Source: a virus. From it: a DNA stretch of 40,915 bases. Every line of letters begins with the position of its first letter. Position 1 is the stretch's first letter. Where the stretch lies: positions 1 through 40,915 of IMG/VR virus record IMGVR_UViG_3300031963_008639; one strand, given 5' to 3'. A model generated the notes under the pieces. That model made no database searches. It was not told the DNA's origin and saw only the letters and a program-made list of their open reading frames with translations. Made by a program: the position numbers and the translations under genes. Positions 9,078 through 18,300 of this stretch are shown piece after piece.

Positions 9078-10139
9078 TTAGAGAGCATTACCCCTCGGAA
9101 GAACTTCCTCAGGAAATACAAAATTTTCGTGGGGCTGGTCTACTGGTGCCATCCAAGCCCTTAACCCCTCATTCAAAAGTATGTTCTTTGTATAGAACGT
9201 CTCGAATTCCGGATCTTCTGCTGCTCTCACTTCCTGCGATACGAAATCATACGCTCGTAGGTTAAGAGCAAGACCAATAATACCAATACTACTAGTCCAG
9301 AGACCCATGACGGGAACAAAGAGCATAAAGAAGTGAAGCCAACGCTTATTACTAAAAGCAATTCCAAAAATTTGCGACCAGAAACGGTTAGCAGTAACCA
9401 TTGAATAGGTTTCTTCCTCTTGAGTCGGTTCAAATGCTTTGAATGTATTCGCTTTGTCCCCATCCTCATAAAGTGTATTCTCAACTGTTGCTCCGTGAAT
9501 CGCACAGAGAAGTGCTCCTCCCAGTATACCAGCAACTCCCATCATATGGAAGGGGTTGAGTGTCCAGTTGTGGAAACCCTGTAGGAATAGAAGGAACCTG
9601 AAGATAGCAGCAACACCAAAAGATGGTGCGAAGAACCAACTGGATTGCCCCAGAGGATACATCAGGAACACAGAAACGAATACTGCGATAGGACCAGAGA
9701 ATGCGATAGCATTGTACGGACGAATCCCTACAAGACGGGCAATCTCAAACTGCCTCAACATAAATCCTATGAGAGCAAAGGCACCGTGGAGCGCCACAAA
9801 AGTCCAGAGTCCCCCAAGTTGGAACCACCTGACGATATCCCCTTGAGCCTCAGGACCCCAAAGTAGAAGAAGAGAATGACCCATAGCATCTGCAGGCGTT
9901 GACACAGCAGCCGTAAGGAAATTAGCGCCTTCAAGGTAACTAGACGCCAACCCGTGGGTATACCAGCTTGTAACAAACGTTGTGCCAGTAAGCCAGCCAC
10001 CAAGGGCAAGATAAGCAGTGGGAAAAAGTAATAGTCCAGACCAACCCACAAATATGAAGCGATCTCGTTTAAGCCAGTCATCCAGGACATCGAACCACCC
10101 CCTTTGTGAAATTGGTTGTGAAAGAGTTGAAGAAGTCAT
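9078..10139 (-). CDS. psbD: Photosystem II reaction-centre protein D2
   Basis: Full-length D2, 353 residues from this start. D2 pairs with D1 in the PSII core and binds the redox cofactors and QA in the thylakoid membrane. Recognisable phrases include [15 protein letters not shown] near the start, [20 protein letters not shown] with the cofactor-binding His, and the C-terminus [13 protein letters not shown] prefer this ATG because it gives the usual Met-Thr D2 N-terminus; an ATG three codons earlier (10148) is equally open. The segment near residues 225-240 ([15 protein letters not shown]) is where phage and host copies commonly vary. It has its own promoter and terminator. The phage copy is expected to replenish D2 during infection. 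Confidence 0.97.
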   Translation of the reverse strand: MTSSTLSQPISQRGWFDVLDDWLKRDRFIFVGWSGLLLFPTAYLALGGWLTGTTFVTSWYTHGLASSYLEGANFLTAAVSTPADAMGHSLLLLWGPEAQGDIVRWFQLGGLWTFVALHGAFALIGFMLRQFEIARLVGIRPYNAIAFSGPIAVFVSVFLMYPLGQSSWFFAPSFGVAAIFRFLLFLQGFHNWTLNPFHMMGVAGILGGALLCAIHGATVENTLYEDGDKANTFKAFEPTQEEETYSMVTANRFWSQIFGIAFSNKRWLHFFMLFVPVMGLWTSSIGIIGLALNLRAYDFVSQEVRAAEDPEFETFYTKNILLNEGLRAWMAPVDQPHENFVFPEEVLPRGNAL

Positions 10140-10160
10140 AACCTCCATTATCGTTTCTCA

Positions 10161-10194
10161 TATTTATCTTAACATTCCTTAACATAGAAGTCAA
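10161..10194 (-). promoter_or_regulatory. psbD promoter: sigma70-type fused to a late-type box
   Basis: On the minus strand TTGACT (10189-10194), 17 bases, then TAAGAT (10166-10171) running directly into GATAAATA (10161-10168). The -10 and the T4-late-like box share three bases in the same register as at psbA and the collagen-like fibre gene. The start site would be about 20 bases before the ATG. Confidence 0.7.
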
Positions 10195-10207
10195 TGAGTG
10201 TTTATGC

Positions 10208-10831
10208 TCAAAGAAAAAGATTACGATGAATATGCCAAAGAACATTATAACGATTGGATTTACTGCGCTTACCTTCACGCTGAAAATGAAAGAGGGTTTT
10301 GTTGTTCAGTTTAAGATGAATTCCTCCGCGAAGAAATTTCCACTCGGCATTTTGAATCTTATCAATAATTTCTTGATATGTAATTTTATATTCAACATCT
10401 TTTTTGATATCTTTATAAATGACATGAGTAATATCATAACCATTACGAATAACCAAATCAATAACTCGTTCTTTGTTTTCATTAAGGAATCGTTGAAACT
10501 CATCAGTATATTCGGGATGAATTTCTTTAATAGTACGACGATCACGACCTTGATAATTATATCCATCATGACCACAGAAATGCTTAATAAACTCGGCAGC
10601 ATTACCACCAATGTTCAACACTTCCATAAAATGCTTTTGTGTAGTCAAATGAACCTGTGTTGAAGAACCACTGGCATTCTTGATACTGGCACGCTCATTC
10701 TCATTCTGACCATCAATCTTGGTGCGTGAACCACCGATCTGTTGAAGACCATGAGCATCACATACTGCTTTCTCTTTAATAGTAGAGTACTCTTCGCGGG
10801 TCTTGTAACCTTGTTCAGCAGTGAGAGGCAT
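10208..10831 (-). CDS. Unknown protein, possible nuclease paired with the adjacent methyltransferase
   Basis: A 207-residue protein (from the ATG at 10831) that I do not recognise with certainty. The most suggestive stretch is GGSRTKIDG followed by ASIKN and GSSTQVHLTTQKHF, which resembles the D-(x)n-(S/E)-x-K strand pair of PD-(D/E)xK nucleases with Ser in place of the usual acid. The frame stays open to 10921, overlapping the methyltransferase stop, but a terminator hairpin (10870-10887) and a TATAAT lie inside that extension, so I favour the later start. It lies between psbD and a DNA methyltransferase: a restriction enzyme or free-standing homing endonuclease are the leading ideas, both unproven. 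Confidence 0.6.
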   Translation of the reverse strand: MPLTAEQGYKTREEYSTIKEKAVCDAHGLQQIGGSRTKIDGQNENERASIKNASGSSTQVHLTTQKHFMEVLNIGGNAAEFIKHFCGHDGYNYQGRDRRTIKEIHPEYTDEFQRFLNENKERVIDLVIRNGYDITHVIYKDIKKDVEYKITYQEIIDKIQNAEWKFLRGGIHLKLNNKTLFHFQREGKRSKSNRYNVLWHIHRNLFL

Positions 10832-10864
10832 GAGTCTTTTGAGTATGCGATTATTATAGTCCAT

Positions 10865-10887
10865 AAAAAGGGGGCATTGCTGCCCCC
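10865..10887 (-). terminator. Terminator after the DNA methyltransferase
   Basis: Minus strand GGGGGCA, loop GCAA, TGCCCCC, then TTTTTA. It lies 27 bases after the methyltransferase stop. A TATAAT (10853-10858) follows at the position expected for a promoter, but the corresponding -35 (AGCAAT) is poor. Confidence 0.7.
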
Positions 10888-10913
10888 TGTGCCAGTTATT
10901 CAATTGTCTGGAA

Positions 10914-11639
10914 TCAAACAAAAAATTGATTCAGACCTTCATTTAATCTTTCTTCTGTAATCTTAATGTACTTTTCGTCAATGTCAAATCCTATCCAATT
11001 CCTATTAAGATCTTTGGCAACAATCGCAGTGGTGCCAGATCCCATGAAAGGATCAAGAACTAAATCACCTTCTTGTGTAGTTAATTGGATACAATTTCTT
11101 ACCAGTTGTGGTGGAAATGGTGCTGGATGTTGTTTTTGTCTTTCGGGATTAATCACCCAAACCTCACCACGATAATCAGGATCAACAGCATCACGAAATA
11201 CTTTTGGTTTGTCCTTACATAACCAATAGATATGCTCCGTACATGGTACAAGAACATCATTGCGAATGTTTGGAGAATTGCGCCTATCCCAAATAATCAA
11301 CTGATAGAGTTCAGCATCACTATGTTGAATGAAATCTGTTGGTAGATAGCAACGATTTTTATATCTTCTTGGTTTATGATTAAAAAAGATAGATCCATCA
11401 GGTTTAATCACACGATGGCATTCATTTAAAAGTGCTATCATCCATGCCTGATATTCTTCCTCTGGCATGTCGTCACCATAGGTATTATAATCAATATTAA
11501 ATTTACCCCAGATTTGATTGCCCTGCTTCACCTTTCCAAGTAATCCTTTTTTATTATATGGAGGTGAAGTTACTATACAATCAACTGAATCTGATGCGAG
11601 TTCTTTCAGTCCCTCAATACAATCTTTTTTGATCAGCAT
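10914..11639 (-). CDS. DNA methyltransferase, beta class (N4-cytosine or N6-adenine)
   Basis: A 241-residue SAM-dependent DNA methyltransferase. Catalytic motif IV TSPPYN (residues 24-29) precedes the SAM-binding motif I DPFMGSGTT (196-204); this order defines the beta class, and TSPPY is compatible with either amino-methyl product. Typical family length, no extra target domain. It transfers a methyl group to DNA, protecting it from restriction or marking phage DNA. It is third in the operon that starts at the psbA terminator/promoter. The next gene downstream is a candidate nuclease, so a restriction-modification pair is possible; many phage enzymes of this type are orphans. Confidence 0.9.
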   Translation of the reverse strand: MLIKKDCIEGLKELASDSVDCIVTSPPYNKKGLLGKVKQGNQIWGKFNIDYNTYGDDMPEEEYQAWMIALLNECHRVIKPDGSIFFNHKPRRYKNRCYLPTDFIQHSDAELYQLIIWDRRNSPNIRNDVLVPCTEHIYWLCKDKPKVFRDAVDPDYRGEVWVINPERQKQHPAPFPPQLVRNCIQLTTQEGDLVLDPFMGSGTTAIVAKDLNRNWIGFDIDEKYIKITEERLNEGLNQFFV

Positions 11640-11672
11640 AATATCAGTTCTCTTGTAGATATTCTAGCACAC

Positions 11673-11795
11673 TTATCCCCAATAGATTACTGAAAGAGTG
11701 AAGACGACAAACACAATAACTGTAAATCCCATCATACCTACTCCTGCCCAGATTACCCAGGGTTCCATAGGATGATGTTGATTATTATGAGACAT
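11673..11795 (-). CDS. 40-aa single-pass membrane protein between the nuclease and methyltransferase genes
   Basis: A 40-codon frame starting MSHNNQHHPMEPWVIWAG, with a His/Asn-rich N-terminus and one transmembrane helix (residues ~13-37), ending FTLSVIYWG. Its start overlaps the end of the endonuclease VII-like gene by 11 bases, as in other coupled pairs here. The C-terminal FTxS...WG faintly recalls PetN, the small cytochrome b6f subunit, but it is too short to rely on. A membrane peptide between two photosystem II genes is worth noting; function unknown. Confidence 0.6.
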   Translation of the reverse strand: MSHNNQHHPMEPWVIWAGVGMMGFTVIVFVVFTLSVIYWG

Positions 11796-12150
11796 TGAGA
11801 TACGCAATCATTTTATGTAATGTATCTATGTTGTCTCCAACAAGACCCAGTGCGGTGTTGCAGTTATTACAGAGAACTCCACGAATTTTATTTGTAGAGT
11901 GGCAGTGGTCAATACATTTCTTTGTTAGTTTCACATCACATATTTGGCAGTTCTCATTAGACATCAACTCATTATATTGGTCTTCTGTAAGTTTAAATCT
12001 GCGTCGGGCATATTCGTGGGTCTTATAATATTGCCTACGAACTTCTCTTTCACAATCCTTACACTTTGATTGAACCCCAGAAGGTCTACTGCTTCTTTTA
12101 GAGAAACCATCAAGTTCTTTTGTTTCTCCGCATCTGCTGCAAGTTTTCAT
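11785..12150 (-). CDS. Recombination endonuclease VII-like HNH nuclease
   Basis: From the ATG at 12150 the protein has 121 residues. Two zinc knuckles (CSRCGETKELDGF and SKCKDCER) precede the family core CQICDVKLTKKCIDHCHSTN, then RGVLCNNCNTALGLVGD. This is the zinc-bound His-Me finger of T4 endonuclease VII (gp49). The frame opens at 12195, but the first codons overlap the promoter and late box, so Met16 is the better start. Free-standing nucleases of this kind beside psbA in related cyanophages have been described as homing endonucleases acting on psbA; from memory I regard that as the likeliest role, with Holliday-junction cutting the alternative. Confidence 0.85.
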   Translation of the reverse strand: MKTCSRCGETKELDGFSKRSSRPSGVQSKCKDCEREVRRQYYKTHEYARRRFKLTEDQYNELMSNENCQICDVKLTKKCIDHCHSTNKIRGVLCNNCNTALGLVGDNIDTLHKMIAYLNVS

Positions 12151-12176
12151 TATGGTATGGAAGTTTGGTATGGAAC

Positions 12177-12214
12177 TATTTATATATAATACCATAAAAA
12201 AAGAGACCTGTAAA
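12177..12214 (-). promoter_or_regulatory. Promoter embedded in the psbA terminator, plus a perfect late box
   Basis: Minus strand TTTACA (12209-12214) lies in the terminator loop and 3' stem. A 17-base spacer made of the stem arm and T-tract leads to TATTAT (12186-12191). A perfect T4 late box TATAAATA follows at 12177-12184. It would drive the nuclease-membrane peptide-methyltransferase operon. Confidence 0.65.
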
Positions 12215-12223
12215 GGTCTCTTT
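12196..12223 (-). terminator. psbA terminator
   Basis: Stem AAAGAGACCT/AGGTCTCTTT (10 bp) with a 4-base loop, then a T-run on the minus strand, 25 bases after the psbA stop. Its loop and 3' arm double as a -35 box. Confidence 0.9.
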
Positions 12224-12248
12224 CAATCTTATTCAGTTTTTATGAAAC

Positions 12249-13328
12249 TCAACCGATTGCAGGTGCGGTCAGAGCAACAGGAGTTGCTTCGGCAGCTGCC
12301 AGGTCCAAAGGAAAATTATGTGCATTTCTTTCGTGCATTACCTCGAGCCCGAGTCCAGCACGGTTAAGAACATCAGCCCAAGTATTAATCACTTTGCCTT
12401 GAGAATCAACAATAGATTGGTTGAAATTAAAACCGTTGAGGTTAAATGCCATCGTGGAAACACCAAGAGCAGTGAACCAGATGCCTACAACGGGCCAGCT
12501 AGCGAGGAAGAAGTGCAGCGAACGTGAGTTATTAAAGGAAGCGTATTGGAAAATAAGGCGTCCGAAATAACCGTGAGCAGCAACGATGTTATAAGTCTCT
12601 TCTTCTTGACCGAACTTGTAACCATAGTTCTGTGACTCATTCTCGGTGGTTTCACGAACCAGCGAGGAAGTAACCAGAGAACCGTGCATAGCACTGAACA
12701 GAGAACCACCGAACACACCAGCAACTCCAAGCATATGGAAGGGGTGCATCAGGATGTTGTGCTCTGCCTGGAACACAAGCATGTAGTTGAAGGTGCCGCT
12801 GATACCCAGAGGCATCGCATCAGAGAAAGAACCTTGACCAAAAGGATAGACCAGGAACACTGCAGAAGCAGCAGCAACAGGTGCGCTGTAGGCAACACAA
12901 ATCCAAGGACGCATACCAAGACGGTAGGAGAGTTCCCATTCACGACCCATATAAGCATAGATGCCGATGAGGAAGTGGAAGACTACCAGTTGGAAAGGTC
13001 CACCGTTGTAAAGCCACTCATCTAGGGAAGCAGCTTCCCAGATGGGGTAAAAGTGCAGTCCAATAGCATTGGACGAAGGAATCACAGCACCAGAGATGAT
13101 GTTGTTTCCGTACATGAGTGAACCAGAAACGGGTTCACGGATTCCATCAATGTCCACAGGAGGAGCACCGATGAAGGCGATGATGAAACAAGTCGTAGCA
13201 GCAAGCAGGCAAGGAATCATCAGAACTCCAAACCAACCGACATAAAGACGATTATCGGTTGATGTAACCCAGTTGCAGAATTGTTCCCAAGTATTCGATT
13301 GTTGTTGACGTGAAATTGTAGCAGTCAT
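12249..13328 (-). CDS. psbA: Photosystem II reaction-centre protein D1
   Basis: Complete, uninterrupted 359-residue D1, the fast-turning-over PSII core subunit. The key residues are at their standard numbers: Tyr161 (YZ), Asp170, His190, His198 (P680), His215 and His272 (non-haem iron), Ser264 (QB), and His332, Glu333, His337, Asp342 and Ala344 of the Mn cluster and processing site. Residue 130 is Glu, the form found in high-light cyanobacterial D1. A C-terminal extension follows Ala344, as expected of precursor D1. No intron is present. It has its own strong promoter, a ~160-base structured leader and a terminator. The phage copy should sustain PSII repair during infection. Confidence 0.98.
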   Translation of the reverse strand: MTATISRQQQSNTWEQFCNWVTSTDNRLYVGWFGVLMIPCLLAATTCFIIAFIGAPPVDIDGIREPVSGSLMYGNNIISGAVIPSSNAIGLHFYPIWEAASLDEWLYNGGPFQLVVFHFLIGIYAYMGREWELSYRLGMRPWICVAYSAPVAAASAVFLVYPFGQGSFSDAMPLGISGTFNYMLVFQAEHNILMHPFHMLGVAGVFGGSLFSAMHGSLVTSSLVRETTENESQNYGYKFGQEEETYNIVAAHGYFGRLIFQYASFNNSRSLHFFLASWPVVGIWFTALGVSTMAFNLNGFNFNQSIVDSQGKVINTWADVLNRAGLGLEVMHERNAHNFPLDLAAAEATPVALTAPAIG

Positions 13329-13376
13329 TTTTTAGCAAGTAGTAAGACCATCAGGGAAATGGTGGAGATACTATGC

Positions 13377-13481
13377 TCCCAGCACCCTTAGCTGGGATAT
13401 GAGAGACGTAATTTATACACCCATAGGTCTCGGTTAACGGGTGTTTAACAATGTTACGGAATGTTTAGGTTTCGTAACATT
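13377..13481 (-). promoter_or_regulatory. Structured 5' leader of psbA
   Basis: Three inverted repeats lie between promoter and ATG: AATGTTACG/CGTAACATT (13450-13458 with 13473-13481, 9 bp), ACACCC/GGGTGT (13417-13422 with 13439-13444) and TCCCAGC/GCTGGGA (13377-13383 with 13391-13397). None is followed by a T-run, so they look like RNA stability or translation-control elements and not terminators. Confidence 0.5.
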
Positions 13482-13489
13482 TGTTTACC

Positions 13490-13523
13490 TATTTATCATA
13501 CTACGGTCTGCTTCTGGTGTCAA
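13490..13523 (-). promoter_or_regulatory. psbA promoter: strong sigma70-type fused to a late-type box
   Basis: Minus strand TTGACA (13518-13523, perfect), 17 bases, TATGAT (13495-13500), running into GATAAATA (13490-13497). The predicted start site leaves a leader of ~160 bases. The -35 lies within 20 bases of the end of the upstream adhesin gene. Confidence 0.8.
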
Positions 13524-13537
13524 GGGGTTAGTCCAAA

Positions 13538-15346
13538 TCAATATCCGTAAGTCCCTTTATGAGTATTCCAATTTGATGTAATATCAGACGCTGACAATAC
13601 AGAACTCCAAATTTGTACTTGAGATATTGTTCCAGTAAAGTTATTTTGATTTGCATCACCAATTCTCAAAATAGATGATGCGGTTAATGAAGAAGTGTTT
13701 GTTCCTGTAGTAGAATCTTCTAAAGAACTATTAATATAAAGTTTTATGTTTCCTGTGCTTTTTTGCCTTGTTGCTGTAATATAAAACCAACTTCCAGTAT
13801 TACATAAAGTCGTTGATCTTATAGTAGTGTCTGGACTACCTATTCCAAAAAGAACTTTTCCACCACCAACAGACAAACCAAAATCAGTTGTACTCCCACC
13901 AACTTCAGCATCAACTAAAGCACCAGCACCCCACCATTGATTGTTTGGATCTCCACCTGACCAAGTAGTTTTAAACCAACAAGCAATAGTAAAGTCATCA
14001 GCAATTGGTCTGGTCATAGTAGCACGATCATCGCTACCATCAAATGAAAAAGACTTTGGTGCAGTGTTATTAAATGTTGGACCATTGAGTAAAGTAGCAT
14101 TATAAGTAGTTGGATTTCCTGCTACATCAAACCAAGTTGTTCCAGATCCACTGTAAGAACTAGAATTTGTTGCATCAAGTAATGTAACTAAATTTGTAGA
14201 AATAAATGTTGAATATGTGATAGTTGAATTGAGTGCATTATTACCTCTGTTACCAGCATTATATGATGCAGTACTTGATATACCTATAGTTACATTAGAA
14301 TTTGATGGACTTGGAGTAATTACTAATGTATATTGGGATGTGCTTATACCAGTGAAAGTTCCTTTTATCCCGTTTGTAACAGTAATATCTGAAGAGGTAA
14401 AATCAGCAACATTTTGACTAAATGTAAAAGTTGTAGTAAAAGCAATACCACTATGACCAGATGGAGATAACGTAAGAACAGAATCTGTAGGAGTTATTGG
14501 ACCAGTCCAAGAGGAATAATTGGTGCTTATTTCGGCATCAGAGAGTGCTCTATCATACATTCTTATACCTTTCACATATGCATTCACTGGCCAAGTAAAT
14601 GAAGCATTTGAAGGATCAAAAACCATCAAACGCATTGGTGCAGTATTACTATGAAATGCTTTTCCCGAAGCACTTGTAAAAACTAAAGAACCATCAATAT
14701 ACATTTTTGCAACACTACCATCATAGGTAAAACCATATTGATGATAAGAATTAAGATAGTTTGATGGAGTTGGTAATGTATAAGCATCTGTTGATTCTGA
14801 AAAATTACCTCCACCCTGAGTTCCTAAAACAAGTGTAACAACTCCACTACTTTCTTTAAATCCAAAACTACAACTTTGGTTATTTGGTGAAGTTTTACTC
14901 GTTAAAAATGCTATTTGACCTGTTCTCCAAGCATTCATTTTTACATAACATTCAAATGTCTTAGCACTTGTTCCTTCTGGAATCCACGCAGCATCATTTA
15001 TAAAGACATAATCATTTGTCCCATCAAATAAAAATTCTTTATTTGGATCAGAAAACGTTGGACTATTAACTAGTGTAAAATCACGATCATTAACTGTAGT
15101 ATCAAACCATGTTGTACCACTTCCAGAATATGAACTAGAATTTCTAGCATCTAATTCAAATAGTAGACCACTTGATGTTGGATTTGCAACTCCTGCAGAT
15201 TGTAAAAAGTTTGCTAATCCAATAGGACCGCTAGATGGGGCATTTCCTCTACCATAATATTCATTTAATCCAATAGGAGTAGATCCACCATACTCCAATT
15301 GAAGATTCATTAAACTAATTGAATTTGGAGAAATTGGTAATGTCAT
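13538..15346 (-). CDS. Fibre/adhesin with two LamG-like lectin domains and an Ig-like domain
   Basis: 602 residues. After a phage-type N-terminus (SPNSISLMNLQLEYGG) come two concanavalin-like/LamG modules (~60-280 and ~390-602). Each opens with a near-identical phrase (SSSYSGSGTTWFD), then the FDGTND or FDGSDD strand typical of the fold. Between them lies a bacterial Ig-like module (~285-385: TLSPSGHSG, FTFSQNVADFTSSDITVTNG). LamG folds usually bind carbohydrate, so this is probably a receptor-binding virion protein. The repeated module suggests an internal duplication. It follows the collagen-like fibre gene by 4 bases and must share its transcript. Binding specificity cannot be read from sequence. 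Confidence 0.82.
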   Translation of the reverse strand: MTLPISPNSISLMNLQLEYGGSTPIGLNEYYGRGNAPSSGPIGLANFLQSAGVANPTSSGLLFELDARNSSSYSGSGTTWFDTTVNDRDFTLVNSPTFSDPNKEFLFDGTNDYVFINDAAWIPEGTSAKTFECYVKMNAWRTGQIAFLTSKTSPNNQSCSFGFKESSGVVTLVLGTQGGGNFSESTDAYTLPTPSNYLNSYHQYGFTYDGSVAKMYIDGSLVFTSASGKAFHSNTAPMRLMVFDPSNASFTWPVNAYVKGIRMYDRALSDAEISTNYSSWTGPITPTDSVLTLSPSGHSGIAFTTTFTFSQNVADFTSSDITVTNGIKGTFTGISTSQYTLVITPSPSNSNVTIGISSTASYNAGNRGNNALNSTITYSTFISTNLVTLLDATNSSSYSGSGTTWFDVAGNPTTYNATLLNGPTFNNTAPKSFSFDGSDDRATMTRPIADDFTIACWFKTTWSGGDPNNQWWGAGALVDAEVGGSTTDFGLSVGGGKVLFGIGSPDTTIRSTTLCNTGSWFYITATRQKSTGNIKLYINSSLEDSTTGTNTSSLTASSILRIGDANQNNFTGTISQVQIWSSVLSASDITSNWNTHKGTYGY

Positions 15347-15350
15347 TAAT

Positions 15351-18300
15351 TCAAACCACCTTTTTCTTTAATTCATCAATTTGTTTTTGCTGTTCTTTAA
15401 TTGCTTCAATTAAAAGTGCTACTATGTTTCCATATGATACTGTTTTAATTCCATCTTCACTTTGCCCAACAACTTCTGGCAACACTTGTTCTATTTCTTG
15501 AGCAATTACACCAGCATGTCTCTTTTCCTTATCCGCTAAATCTTTTCTTACAAATGTTACTCCTCTAATTTTATTTAATTTTTCTATTGCGTTTTCAATA
15601 ACTTCAATATCATCTTTAATTGAAACATCAGAATAAGCAATTACATTTCCTGTAGCAGTTAAATCACCCGTACTAGCATTAAATGTAAATGCTGTTGCTG
15701 TTGTCCTTACACTTGCGGTTTGATTAGATCCTGCTGCAGCAACAAACACAGGATAAAAAGTAGTATTATCAGTAGTATTTGTTGCGTTAATTGTAGTAGA
15801 TGGTCCTGTTGAACCTTGGATTCCCTGTGTTCCTGTCGTACCCTGAGTTCCAGTAATCCCCTGAATACCTTGAGATCCTGTAGTTCCCTGAGCACCGGTA
15901 GTTCCTTGTGTTCCTGTCGTACCCTGAGTTCCAGTAATCCCCTGAATACCTTGAGTACCAGTAGTTCCTTGAGCACCGGTAGTTCCTTGTGTTCCTGTCG
16001 TACCCTGAGTTCCTGTGGCTCCTTGAGCACCAGTTATACCTTGAATACCTTGAGTACCAGTAGTTCCTTGAGCACCAGTTATACCTTGAATACCTTGAGT
16101 ACCAGTAGTTCCTTGAGTACCAGTGGTCCCTTGTATACCTTGAGTACCAGTAGTTCCTTGTGCTCCTGTTGTACCTTGAGTTCCAGTGGTCCCTTGTATA
16201 CCTTGAGTTCCAGTGGTCCCTTGTATACCTTGAGTACCAGTAGTTCCTTGCGATCCTACAGTTCCCTGAGCCCCTGTTGTACCTTGAGTACCAGTAGTTC
16301 CTTGAGCCCCTGTTGTACCTTGAATACCTTGAGTACCAGTAGTTCCTTGTGCTCCTGTTGTACCTTGAGTTCCAGTGGTCCCTTGTATACCTTGAGTACC
16401 AGTAGTTCCTTGCGATCCTACAGTTCCCTGAGCCCCTGTTGTACCTTGAGTACCAGTAGTTCCTTGAGCCCCTGTTGTACCTTGAGTACCAGTAGTTCCC
16501 TGAACACCCAATATACCTTGAATTCCCTGAATTCCAGCAGCGTAAGGAGCAGTCCAAGAAACACCAGTACCAATAGAAACAAGAATGCTACCAGCAACTC
16601 CAACAGTGTTATTAATATCCTTAATACTTGAATCTAGTTCAAGAACACCTGCGATAGTTGCGATGCCAGAAACATTAATACCTTGACTCAGATTAATTTG
16701 AGTTCCCTGAAGGTTTGATATTGTCAGTAAATTTTGACCTGGATTATAAAGTAAAGCAGTATCAATATAAAGAGAAGTATAACCAATTCCAGATTCAAAT
16801 GGAATGTAATAAACATTGTCATCACTAGCTTGTGGTAAAATATTAATGTATTCTGCGTTTGTTGAACTAGAAGAATTACCACTAAAAGATGTTGCGGTTA
16901 TAATTCCAGAAGCATTAATATTCCTAACAAATGCTAAATCATTTTGAGTAAATTGAACATTACCAGATGCCAATCTGGTTCCTACTGGAAACTGAGTTGA
17001 TCCAATACCAACACCATAATTAAACAACCAAGCATCAGTACCTAAACCTCCCCAAGTACCTTGCTTAACCCACATAATCTGCTTGTAGGTATCGGGAAGT
17101 GTATTAATACCTACAGCATTTAATGCTACTAAAGGGTTACCTTCTGTTGAAGCAATAGCGATACCACCATGATTCGCACTACTATCACTAGGTAGTGTAG
17201 TTGTACTAAATCCAAGAACAATATCTCTATCTTCTACTCTAAGTTCTGTAGCATTGATATAAACAGAAGTACCACCAATTGTTATATTATTTTGAACGTT
17301 TAAATCATAAACACTTAATTGAGTTCCATCAAAGGTAAAATTACTTGATCCAGTTGGTTCATTACTACCATTTTTGTAAACAACTTCATAAGATAATCCT
17401 GCTACTGGACCAGAAACACCTTGAGTGCCTTGAATTCCTTGAGTACCTTGAATTCCTTGAGTTCCTTGAGTTCCCTGAAGACCTTGTGTTCCTTGAGTTC
17501 CTTGAGTTCCCTGAAGACCTTGTGTTCCTTGTGTTCCTTGTAGTCCCTGAAGACCTTGAGTTCCTTGAGTTCCTTGAGTTCCCTGAAGACCTTGTGTTCC
17601 TTGTAGTCCCTGAAGACCTTGAGTTCCTTGAGTTCCTTGAGTTCCCTGAAGACCTTGTGTTCCTTGAGCACCAGTTATACCTTGAATACCTTGAGTACCA
17701 GTAGTTCCTTGAGCACCAGTTATACCTTGAATACCTTGAGTACCAGTAGTTCCTTGTGCTCCTGTTGTACCTTGAGTACCTTGAAGACCCTGTAAACCTT
17801 GAGTTCCTTGAGTACCTTGAGTACCTTGAAGACCCTGTAAACCTTGAAGTCCTTGAGTACCTTGAAGACCCTGTAAACCTTGAAGTCCTTGAGTACCTTG
17901 AAGACCCTGTAAACCTTGAGTTCCTTGAGTACCTTGAAGACCCTGTAAACCTTGAGTTCCTTGAGTTCCTTGAGTACCTTGTGTTCCTTGAACACCTTGA
18001 CTACCAGTAGTACCTTGTATACCTGTAACACCTTGAGAACCCGTAGTTCCTTGTGTACCAGCACCTGTAGCACCTTGAACACCTGTAGTTCCTTGAGTTC
18101 CAGTTGCTCCTTGTATACCAACAATCCCTTGTATTCCAATAGTTCCTTGTGTACCTTGAGCACCTGTAGCTCCAATAGGAGATCCATTAACATGGAAAGC
18201 AGTAGCACTAATAATGCCACTACTCCCATTAATTGTAACTCCAGTACCAACAATAATACGATTACTATTTCCATCTAAAGTAATAGAGGAAGATCCAATA

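Noticed and set aside
10832-10921. Upstream extension of the possible nuclease gene to overlap the methyltransferase stop
   Set aside because: A terminator hairpin and a TATAAT lie inside it, so the later ATG is more likely.
12249-13328. Group I intron in psbA, known from some cyanophages
   Set aside because: D1 is continuous with all residues at standard numbering; there is no insertion.
15803-18178. Dense short direct repeats that could be taken for a CRISPR array or satellite
   Set aside because: The period is a multiple of three and translates to Gly-x-Gln triplets in a single open frame; no unique spacers.
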